This document shows, in pieces, positions 57,550 through 64,000 of a DNA stretch of 64,000 bases. This stretch comes from Bacillota bacterium (lineage in GTDB: Bacteria; Bacillota; Clostridia; Peptostreptococcales; Anaerovoracaceae), in assembly GCA_017405645.1 (NCBI GenBank), contig JAFQZZ010000033.1:53939-117938 (forward strand). The letters run 5' to 3'. Below the pieces are notes generated by a model. It was given only the letters and a program-made list of their open reading frames with translations. It was not told the origin of the DNA and did not search any database. Within the stretch, counting starts at the first letter, position 1; each line of letters begins with the position of its first letter. Both the position numbers and the translations under genes were made by a program.

Positions 57550-58386
57550 CTACAGAAACTTTTCCAATACCTTCGCGTCCTCGTACCCTTCGGAATACAG
57601 CTTCGCGATAGCGGCCCGGTCCTTGGTCAGGGTCTTCATGCCGCTGATGTCTTTGGGGGCGATGATGGTGACCTTCCCTTCGGCTTCGTACTCCTTCGCC
57701 AGGTCCAGCCCTCCGTTGTAGATATAGGATCGTTCCGCCATTTTTTTCGCGGCCGCCGGATATTTCCGCATGAACCGGGCCATGCGAACGTCCTTTTTCG
57801 GCGTCCGGTAATCGTCCCGGGGCCTGGTCAGGATCAGCACCACGTGATCGCAGCCGTCCGCGAAAGCCTTCTCCAGCGGCACCGGGTCGCTGATGCCCCC
57901 ATCGTAACAGGGAACGCCGTGGACCGGGTAGGGTTTGTTCACCACCGGCACGCAGCATGAGCCTTTGATGGCGTCGTAATCGTCCTGGTCCATATCATTC
58001 ACGGCATCGAAATACAACGGCTCGCCCGTAAGGGCGTCCGTTGCAACGATGTACAGGGTTTTCCCGCATTCATTCACCAGCCGGTAATCCAGCGGGTCCT
58101 CCCCGCCGGCGGCGGAAAGGGTCGTGTAGATGTAATCCAGCCCGATGTAATTCCGGGTCCGGATAAAATTTCCCAGGCCCATGTACTGCGGGCGGAATGC
58201 ATAATCAGTGTAGAACCGGTAATTCCGGCCACGCTGCCCCGCCAGGTAGGACACGATATTGGCCGCTCCGGCGGACACGCCGATCCCGTAGTCAAAGGAA
58301 ATCCCCCGGTCCATGCAAAAGTCCAGGACGCCGGCGCCGTAGGAACCCCGGACGCCGCCGCCCACATCAATTACTCCCAACTTCAT
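57550..58386 (-). CDS. Patatin-like phospholipase family protein
   Basis: The 278 residues belong to the bacterial patatin group. The oxyanion loop is GGGVRGSYGAGVL, the nucleophile GIGVSAGAANIVSY (GxSxG), and the catalytic Asp is in PCYDGGISDPVPL. It probably hydrolyses acyl esters of lipids; the physiological substrate is unknown. ATG 58386 overlaps the stop of the GNAT gene (ATGA), so they are cotranscribed. GGAGACGATACT is the ribosome binding site. Confidence 0.92.
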   Translation of the reverse strand: MKLGVIDVGGGVRGSYGAGVLDFCMDRGISFDYGIGVSAGAANIVSYLAGQRGRNYRFYTDYAFRPQYMGLGNFIRTRNYIGLDYIYTTLSAAGGEDPLDYRLVNECGKTLYIVATDALTGEPLYFDAVNDMDQDDYDAIKGSCCVPVVNKPYPVHGVPCYDGGISDPVPLEKAFADGCDHVVLILTRPRDDYRTPKKDVRMARFMRKYPAAAKKMAERSYIYNGGLDLAKEYEAEGKVTIIAPKDISGMKTLTKDRAAIAKLYSEGYEDAKVLEKFL

Positions 58387-58856
58387 AGTATCGTCTCCAT
58401 TCCGATCTTCTGGGGCACCATCCCCATTTTCTCATAGAACCGCTGGGCGCCGGGATTCAGGGCCCAGACGTTCAGCGTCATGTTATAGCAGCCGATATGA
58501 CCGGCATAGTCTTTGATCGCAAGGTAAATGCTCTCCGCCACGCCCTGCCGCCGGCAGTTCTCATCCACGCAGATGTCGTCGATGTACAGGGTCTTCACAT
58601 CTGTCAGGATGTTGTCCCCGATGTGCTGCTGCAGCACGCAGAAGCCGTGGCCCTTCGGCACGTCGTCCTCCCCCACTGCCACGAACACCGGTCGGGTTCC
58701 GTCCTTCAGCAGTTCCTTCAGTTCATCCTCCGTGTACTTGGTGGCGGGGCCGTTGAACAGGTCCGGCCGCCCCAGATGGTGCACCATGTTCACCTGCACC
58801 AACAGTTCGAGGATCTTCGGGACGTCTTTTTCCGTCGCTCTTCTTACTCTGATCAT
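58383..58856 (-). CDS. GNAT-family N-acetyltransferase
   Basis: The 157 residues have the N-terminal strand-helix MIRVRRATEKDVPKILELL and the acetyl-CoA loop DDICVDENCRRQGVAESIYL (about 92-111, Q/RxxGxA form RRQGVA). LNVWALNPGAQRFYEKMGM near the end is typical. The substrate is unknown. GAGGAGAGCGT precedes ATG 58856, and a small GGCGC-TTCT-GCGCC hairpin (58873-58886) lies just before it. Cotranscribed with patatin. Confidence 0.92.
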   Translation of the reverse strand: MIRVRRATEKDVPKILELLVQVNMVHHLGRPDLFNGPATKYTEDELKELLKDGTRPVFVAVGEDDVPKGHGFCVLQQHIGDNILTDVKTLYIDDICVDENCRRQGVAESIYLAIKDYAGHIGCYNMTLNVWALNPGAQRFYEKMGMVPQKIGMETIL

Positions 58857-58909
58857 ACGCTCTCCTCTTCCCGGCGCTTCTGCGCCGTCCTGAATATTAT
58901 ATAAGAAAA

Positions 58910-58931
58910 GGAGACCTCTTTCAAGGTCTCC
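58910..58931 (-). terminator. Terminator of the L,D-transpeptidase gene
   Basis: Minus strand: 8-bp stem GGAGACCT/AGGTCTCC with a 6-base loop, then TTTTCTTAT. 12 bases after the transpeptidase stop. Confidence 0.88.
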
Positions 58932-58943
58932 GGATAGTCTGGA

Positions 58944-60395
58944 TCAATCGTAGTACACCGCGATTGGCGTGCCCTCGTCGACCAGTTCGAAGATCTGGGG
59001 CATCAGCCTCGGCGGGCAGTTGATGCAGCCGTGGGATCCGCCGTAGCGCCAGATGTCTCCTCCGAATGTCCCTCTCCAGGACGCATCGTGAAGGCCCACG
59101 CCGTCATTGGTCAGCCGGATCCAGTACGCCACGTAGGACTCGTATCCCCAGCTTCCGTCTGGCTGGACGTCACCCCTGAGGATCCGGTCCCGGGCCTTGT
59201 CGCAAGCCGTGAAGGCGCCGGCCGGGGTCCGCCGCTTCGGCGTATTGGTTCCGGACACCACGTCCGTTTCCAGGGCGATCTGTCCATCCTTGTAAATGTA
59301 CATATGCTGATGGCCCAGGTCGATCTCCACGTAGGTCTGACCGAAGCCGTTGTTGTCATACAGGTAAGCGCCTTCCCGTTTTTTGTAGACCGGTTCCCGC
59401 TCCACCACCGCATTGCCGGCGATGTCCTGCTTCATCTGTTCCAGTTCCAGTTCCTGGTCGATCTCCCAGCCGTAATACGCTGTTCCGGGCAGGATCACGT
59501 CCCGTCCGTCCGTCGTATGGAAGGGGTGGTCTTTGTAGACCGTATCGACTTTTTCAGCCAGCCAGGCTACATACTCCGTCTGCTTCTCGCTCCAGTAAGC
59601 CGGATCGATGTACAGCTCGCCCTTGGCATCCTGCCGCAGCCAGTCCTTCATCACGTTGCCGTCCAGCACGTAATTCGTCCCGTCCGAAGTCACATAGGTG
59701 ATGCTGGCGAACTGGAAGTCGTTCAGTTTTTCCGCGTTGATGGCCAGTCCCGGTTCGTCCGATGTGATGGTGGGCTTCACCAGAATGTCATCCATCTTCT
59801 GCTCCACATAGAGTTCCCGGTCCGCTTTGGATACGCTTTCCGAGGCCACCCGGTACATGGAGAAGGGGTTGATGTTGTTGCCCTGATGCTCCGGCACCAC
59901 GCTGAAGGTCCCGTCCGTATAGCCCACGTAGGCATTGGTGGTGTAATCGATGGTCTCCGGATCCTGCTGGGTCTGGGGCATCCGGTGGATCTTCAGGGAC
60001 AGTTTCGCCCGGTCAAACTGGGGCTTCACATTGAATCTGTCCTTCAGAACGTTGATATAGCCCAGGGGCCACTTGAATTTGTTCTGATTCTCCATCAGGT
60101 TCCCGATCTTGTCCCCCAAAGCGTAACTGAATCCGATGTCTTCCCCGCTGACGGTCTCTTTGCTGCCGTCCGGGAAGATCACGTCCAGGGAATAGTCCCC
60201 GACGGATGCAGCCAGAGCCGCTTCCGCTTCGGGTACGGTCATTTTCCCGACTTCCACACCGTTGATCTGGGTCCCCGGCAGGAAGCGGTCATTGAAACTC
60301 TCGGCATATTTATAATAGAACATGGAGCCCAGCGTGACTCCGACAAACAGTATCAAAAGCAATACCAATAAAACGATTTTTCTGGTGCGCGTCAT
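58944..60395 (-). CDS. L,D-transpeptidase (YkuD) with PG_binding_4 repeats
   Basis: Cell-wall cross-linking enzyme of 483 residues anchored by one N-terminal helix (KIVLLVLLLILFVGVTLGSM). Two PG_binding_4-like domains follow (about 40-300; TQINGVEVGKMTVPEAEAAL and LAINAEKLNDFQFASITYVT). The catalytic YkuD domain is at about 350-483, with GVGLHDASWRGTF and GGSHGCINCPPRLMPQ, giving the catalytic His and Cys. It makes 3-3 cross-links or attaches proteins, and such enzymes are insensitive to most beta-lactams. Monocistronic, with terminator at 58910. The upstream 115-base gap (60396-60510) holds only the promoter region and poly-T stretches. Confidence 0.94.
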   Translation of the reverse strand: MTRTRKIVLLVLLLILFVGVTLGSMFYYKYAESFNDRFLPGTQINGVEVGKMTVPEAEAALAASVGDYSLDVIFPDGSKETVSGEDIGFSYALGDKIGNLMENQNKFKWPLGYINVLKDRFNVKPQFDRAKLSLKIHRMPQTQQDPETIDYTTNAYVGYTDGTFSVVPEHQGNNINPFSMYRVASESVSKADRELYVEQKMDDILVKPTITSDEPGLAINAEKLNDFQFASITYVTSDGTNYVLDGNVMKDWLRQDAKGELYIDPAYWSEKQTEYVAWLAEKVDTVYKDHPFHTTDGRDVILPGTAYYGWEIDQELELEQMKQDIAGNAVVEREPVYKKREGAYLYDNNGFGQTYVEIDLGHQHMYIYKDGQIALETDVVSGTNTPKRRTPAGAFTACDKARDRILRGDVQPDGSWGYESYVAYWIRLTNDGVGLHDASWRGTFGGDIWRYGGSHGCINCPPRLMPQIFELVDEGTPIAVYYD

Positions 60396-60510
60396 TGTAT
60401 CCTACGATCCCCCTGCTTATTCACATTGCAAATCTCATTGTACTATATTTCAGGGAATAATAACAACTATTTTCGGAAGTTTTTTTGCATTTTCGGAAGA
60501 TTTTTTGCGG

Positions 60511-62115
60511 TTACAGTGCGTCGATGACCGCCTGAAGGCCGCCCTCGTGATACAGGTCTTTGTAATAGGCCACTTCCTCCCGGATCAGCTCGTCGATGAC
60601 CTTCATCCCCAGCAGCTCCACCGGGGCGGAATCGTCCGTCATCAGGTACCCGCCGGGCATATATTCCGTCAGGCCCCGCTCCACCCGTTCCATCATCTGC
60701 TTCAGCTCCGGGTCGGTCTCCGCCGCCACCCCCGCCTCCATCCGGCTGATCACCGCCGGGTCATTGGAAGCGAACAGCTCCCGGTTGGTGGACCCCGCCA
60801 CATCCACGGTGTACACCCCGCCGAAGACCCGGGAAATGGTGTCGGAAAGGTACTGGTTGATGTTTCCTTCCGCGCTTCCCCGCATATTCATGTTCACCAC
60901 CATCACCCCGTCTTCCTTCAGGTGGTCTTTCACCAGGGAGAAAAACTCAATGGTGGACATCTGGAACGGAATGGTGATGTCCTGGTAGGCGTCCACCATG
61001 ATCACGTCGTAGGAAGTATCGATGGCGTTCAGGAAGGCCCGTCCGTCATAGGTGGTCACCGGGATGTCCTCCGGCAGTTCGAAGTATTCCCCCGCCAGGT
61101 CCGTGATCTTCCGGTCGATCTCCACGCCTTCCAGTTCCACGTTATCGAAATACCGCCGGCACTGGGTCGCATAGGTGCCGGTGCCCATCCCCAGGATCAG
61201 GATGTCCAGGCTGTCCTTTTCCTTCAGCCCGGCCATGTAGGGCGCCGCCATGGCGTAATCGTAGTACATCCCCGTCAGGCCCTTCTCCTTTTTGTAAACG
61301 GACTGGACCCCAAAGAGGACGTTGGTGGACAGCACCACCTGCCGGTCATCCTCGTAGACCTGCAGGTAATTGTAGATGGATTCGCCCTCATAGGTCAGAT
61401 CTTTCTGCCAGAAGGCGAAACTGTTGCTGTTCCCCGCCGCGATGCAGACCGCGAAGAGGAGAACACCGATGATGATCCTCTTTTTAAAGGGCTTCCACCC
61501 TCCGCCGCTGAAGAAATAGATCAGGGCCAGCACCAGCAGGATCCCGGAAAAGATCAGGAAGGTCACCGCCGTTCCCACGGCCGGGATGCTGATAAAAGTC
61601 GGCACGAAGGTGCCGATGATGCTGCCGATGGTGTTGAAGGCGTTCAGGTAGCCCACGGTCTTCCCGTTGTCCTCCAGGGAATCCACGGTGTACTTCACCA
61701 GGGAAGGCGTCACCGTCCCCAGCAGGAACAGCGGGAACACGAAAATGATCATGCAGGCCGCAAAGGCGGCGATGATCAGGTAATTGTTGTTGACAGTGAA
61801 AATGATCAGGCCGGAAATGCCCAGGATGATATACTTGCCCAGCACCGGGATCGCCGCGATCCACACGGAGGCGATGATCATCCGGCTGTAGAGCCGGTCC
61901 GGGTTCGGATCCTTGTCGGCGGTGCGGCCGCCGTAGATGTTCCCCAGGGCCATGGCGATCATGATGGTGCCGATGATGATGGTCCAGACGATCTGGGACG
62001 AACTGAAATAAGGCGCCAGCAGCCTGCTGGCACCCAGTTCCACCGCCATCACCGCCATGCCGGCGAAAAACTCGGTCAGATACAGATAATACTTGTTGCG
62101 CAGGATGGGTCTCAT
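60511..62115 (-). CDS. MFS-like membrane domain fused to spermidine synthase-like domain
   Basis: The 534 residues have an N-terminal membrane half with about eight helices (VMAVELGASRLLAPYFSSSQ; LGTVTPSLVKYTVDSLEDNG) and a C-terminal spermidine synthase-like Rossmann domain from about 285: DILILGMGTGTYATQC, VELEGVEIDRKITDLAGEYF, YDVIMVDAYQDITIPFQM and LKEDGVMVVNMN. Such fusions are known but poorly characterised; polyamine substrate use is unproven. ATG 62115 overlaps the panE stop. The stop is followed by a T-rich stretch without a clear hairpin. Confidence 0.88.
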   Translation of the reverse strand: MRPILRNKYYLYLTEFFAGMAVMAVELGASRLLAPYFSSSQIVWTIIIGTIMIAMALGNIYGGRTADKDPNPDRLYSRMIIASVWIAAIPVLGKYIILGISGLIIFTVNNNYLIIAAFAACMIIFVFPLFLLGTVTPSLVKYTVDSLEDNGKTVGYLNAFNTIGSIIGTFVPTFISIPAVGTAVTFLIFSGILLVLALIYFFSGGGWKPFKKRIIIGVLLFAVCIAAGNSNSFAFWQKDLTYEGESIYNYLQVYEDDRQVVLSTNVLFGVQSVYKKEKGLTGMYYDYAMAAPYMAGLKEKDSLDILILGMGTGTYATQCRRYFDNVELEGVEIDRKITDLAGEYFELPEDIPVTTYDGRAFLNAIDTSYDVIMVDAYQDITIPFQMSTIEFFSLVKDHLKEDGVMVVNMNMRGSAEGNINQYLSDTISRVFGGVYTVDVAGSTNRELFASNDPAVISRMEAGVAAETDPELKQMMERVERGLTEYMPGGYLMTDDSAPVELLGMKVIDELIREEVAYYKDLYHEGGLQAVIDAL

Positions 62116-63032
62116 AAATAACTCTCTTCCATGGCCCGGATCTGCCGGTACAGTCTGGTATTCACCGGCACGGGAATGCCGTGCTTCCGGGCTTTTTCAA
62201 TAACGGCGCCCGCAAAGAGCTCCACTTCCGTCTTCCTCCCCGCTAAAATATCCTGCCGCATGGAAGGAATCCCGTCCGTTCCCAGGTCCCGGATGATCCG
62301 GATGTTGTTGTCCAGGTCTTCCTCCGTCAGAAAGATTTCCTCTTTCTCCGACAGTACCAGGACTTCCCGCATCGCCGCCTTCATTTCCTCCAGGGCCTCG
62401 CCGGGCTGCACGGACTCCCGGTAGGTCACGCCGGAAACGGCGCTGACCTGGTTGATGCCCACGTTGAGCATGAACTTGGTCCACATGGCGCGCCGGATGT
62501 CCTCCACGGTCTCATAGGTGATGCCCGTCTCTTCGAAAAAGCGGACCAGCCGGTCGATGGCCGCCTGCTTTTCCGCATCTTTCCGGGGGATCTGCAGCTT
62601 TCCGGTGCTGTGGTAGGTCAGGGTCCGGCCCTCCCGGACCGCATCCATCCCCAGGGACACGCAGTCTACGATCTGATCCCTCGGAATCACTTCCGCGATG
62701 ATCTCCTCGCTGGTGATGCCGTTCAGCACCGAGATCACGGTGGTCTCCGGCCCCGTGGCCGCCCTCAGCGCCGGCAGGGCTTCCTTCAGCCCGGTGCTCT
62801 TGGTGGCAGCGATGACCAGATCCGCCGGCCGGGCTTCTTCGATGCCGCAGAGGCGGAAATCCGTTTTCTTTCCGTTGATGAGGCATTCCTCATTCCGATA
62901 CCGGTCCAGCCGGTCTTTATCCATAATAAAGCACACGCCGCCGGGTCCCAGCGTTTCCCGGATGATGCCGCCGTACAGCATCCCCAGGGCGCCCATCCCC
63001 ACGATGGCGGCGGATTCGATTCGTTCCCTCAT
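62112..63032 (-). CDS. panE: Ketopantoate reductase family protein (PanE/ApbA)
   Basis: NADPH-dependent 2-dehydropantoate 2-reductase family, 306 residues. N-terminal dinucleotide loop VGMGALGMLYGG, then PADLVIAATKSTGLKEALPA and ISVLNGITSEEIIAEVIP. The C-terminal catalytic region is RAMWTKFMLNVGINQVSAVS with the conserved Lys and Asn. No other pantothenate genes are nearby, so a related 2-keto acid reductase role is possible. GGAGGACTGTGGA precedes ATG 63032. Confidence 0.9.
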   Translation of the reverse strand: MRERIESAAIVGMGALGMLYGGIIRETLGPGGVCFIMDKDRLDRYRNEECLINGKKTDFRLCGIEEARPADLVIAATKSTGLKEALPALRAATGPETTVISVLNGITSEEIIAEVIPRDQIVDCVSLGMDAVREGRTLTYHSTGKLQIPRKDAEKQAAIDRLVRFFEETGITYETVEDIRRAMWTKFMLNVGINQVSAVSGVTYRESVQPGEALEEMKAAMREVLVLSEKEEIFLTEEDLDNNIRIIRDLGTDGIPSMRQDILAGRKTEVELFAGAVIEKARKHGIPVPVNTRLYRQIRAMEESYL

Positions 63033-63050
63033 TCCACAGTCCTCCGGCGT

Positions 63051-63809
63051 CTAATGCCTGAATTCAATATTCATTTTCCCCATCAGGGTGTCCTTTCCGA
63101 TCCCCAGTACTTCCCGGAGGAGATTGTTGGGCAGGTAAAGCGGTTTGGAACCAGCAGCGATCCCGCAGACTCCTTTCATGCCCTGCTTTTCCGCCAGGGC
63201 CGTTCCCCGGTATACGTGAAAGTTGTTGGTGATGATCCCCACGCTTTCGTAGCCCGGGTCCATCAGGGCGGAGGCGTTTACGATGTTCTCCACCGTGCTG
63301 GTGGAAGTCTCCTCCGTCAGGATCCGCTCCTCTTCGATCCCCTGCTGAACCAGGTAATCCTTCATTCCGACCGCTTCCGGATAAGGTTCATTGTATCCCT
63401 GGCCGCCGGTGACGATGCAGACCGTTCCCGGATTCTTTTTCAGATAATCCGCCGCCGCATCCAGCCGGTATTTCAGGATCACGCTGGGTCCGTCCGCCCG
63501 GACCTGGGCGCCCAGCACCACCACGTAATCCAGGCCCTCCGGCCCTTCCGCATCGAATTCGGTGAAGATCAGCCCCATGCCGCAGGCCGTGGCGCCCGCG
63601 CAGAGAATCACCAGGACGATGAAAAGTCCCCGGATCCACCCCGGGATCTTCTTCCACCATTTCAGCTGGATCAGCAGCGCCCATAACAGGCAGAGGATGC
63701 CGATCCCCATCCAAACCATATAGAACTTTGTGCCGCTGTTCACCGCCTTCACCACAAATCCGTAGGTCAGCGAGAACGCGCCCAGCATGCATAGTATCAC
63801 TCTTCCCAT
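63051..63809 (-). CDS. YdcF-family protein (DUF218) with membrane helices
   Basis: The 252 residues start with three or so membrane helices (ILCMLGAFSLTYGFVV; WMGIGILCLLWALLIQL; GLFIVLVILCAGATACGMGL), then a DUF218 domain (about 95-250): LDYVVVLGAQVRADGPS, TVCIVTGGQGYNEPYPEA, EETSTSTVENIVNASALM and GIITNNFHVYRGTALAEKQG. This layout recalls SanA/YdcF/ElyC proteins linked to envelope metabolism. AAGGAGTATGAA precedes ATG 63809. 27 bases after the ABC transporter gene. Confidence 0.9.
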   Translation of the reverse strand: MGRVILCMLGAFSLTYGFVVKAVNSGTKFYMVWMGIGILCLLWALLIQLKWWKKIPGWIRGLFIVLVILCAGATACGMGLIFTEFDAEGPEGLDYVVVLGAQVRADGPSVILKYRLDAAADYLKKNPGTVCIVTGGQGYNEPYPEAVGMKDYLVQQGIEEERILTEETSTSTVENIVNASALMDPGYESVGIITNNFHVYRGTALAEKQGMKGVCGIAAGSKPLYLPNNLLREVLGIGKDTLMGKMNIEFRH

Positions 63810-63836
63810 TTCATACTCCTTTTTCCGGTCAATTCT

Positions 63837-64000
63837 TTATATGCTGCGTCCCGCGAACTGGGTCATGTACAGTTCGTAGTACTTTCCTTTCTGCGCCAGC
63901 AGGGTCTCATGGTCGCCCTGCTCCACGATCCGTCCCTGGTCCATGACCACGATCACGTCCGCGTCCCGGATGGTGGACAGCCGGTGGGCGATCACCAGGC
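63837..64000 (-). CDS. ABC transporter ATP-binding protein, C-terminal fragment
   Basis: Only the last 53 residues are in the window. They include [20 protein letters not shown] (H-loop His) and [20 protein letters not shown], the usual end of an exporter-type transmembrane/ATPase subunit, and finish [11 protein letters not shown]. The start lies beyond the right edge. The tail fits the MdlB/MsbA-like fused exporters, with substrate unknown. Confidence 0.92.
   Translation of the reverse strand, partial: LVIAHRLSTIRDADVIVVMDQGRIVEQGDHETLLAQKGKYYELYMTQFAGRSI

Noticed and set aside
60322..62121. A 599-codon open frame on the plus strand
   Set aside because: Antisense to the spermidine synthase-like fusion; composition is His/Gln/Asp-rich and non-protein-like.

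Overview
The window is a compact, GC-rich chromosomal segment of an anaerobic member of the Bacillota, most likely a Clostridia lineage that ferments amino acids or sugars. This rests on the Firmicutes order plsX-rnc-smc-ftsY-der, a formate-tetrahydrofolate ligase/FchA/FolD/formate-channel set, many small Fe-S and flavin proteins, an L-cysteine desulfidase-family enzyme, a glycine riboswitch, strong AGGAGG ribosome binding sites and TRTGn-type extended -10 promoters. The species cannot be named from the sequence. No tRNA, rRNA, CRISPR array, insertion sequence or prophage was seen. Almost all genes lie on the minus strand; seven are on the plus strand.

Layout, in plus coordinates. (1) 1-14442: one very tight minus-strand run, fhs-fchA-folD-focA-lacI family-mscS-SHOCT protein-plsX-rnc-smc-ftsY-der, joining one-carbon/formate metabolism to lipid, RNA, chromosome, SRP and ribosome-assembly genes. 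(2) 14510-16489: nrdR-pgeF-cmk. (3) 16552-19735: mtnA with a MoxR ATPase/VWA (CoxE-like) pair. (4) 19869-23047: a lipoprotein, and a membrane protein-SLC13 permease-TerD operon. (5) 23181-27796: an esterase-like lipoprotein, an amidohydrolase, a tyrosine phosphatase and an EamA exporter. (6) 27793-33439: a six-gene redox operon (Fe-S protein, ferredoxin, aldo/keto reductase, lipoprotein phosphatase, second aldo/keto reductase, flavodoxin) divergent from a Crp/Fnr regulator, with one CRP-like palindrome between them. (7) 33498-37424: a PadR-DUF2812-led operon carrying the cysteine desulfidase homologue. (8) 37580-41368: an XRE/membrane-protein pair, and an SPFH-RHH-MGMT-fRMsr-hydrolase operon whose fRMsr is frameshifted. 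(9) 41485-46989: dacF, tsf, rpsB with a structured leader, a U32 protein and a probably leaderless Cys-rich protein. (10) 47036-54314: a membrane protein with an Arg/Tyr/Asp-rich tail, an O-methyltransferase, a subtilase, ComEA and two radical-SAM-associated proteins. (11) 54460-57505: a glycine riboswitch-controlled alanine/glycine symporter divergent from an AlaA-type aminotransferase. (12) 57550-64000: patatin, GNAT, L,D-transpeptidase, a spermidine synthase-like MFS fusion, PanE, a YdcF-family protein and the tail of an ABC transporter.

Most notable: the FolD-like enzyme lacks the lysine and glutamine needed for cyclohydrolase activity and sits beside a stand-alone cyclohydrolase FchA, so the step looks split between two proteins. 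The Crp/Fnr-redox island and the SPFH-RHH operon each have a visible candidate operator. Two intrinsic terminators are embedded in the coding sequence of the opposing convergent gene. The window has no unmistakably new defence or mobile system; its novelty lies in small operons with readable regulation.
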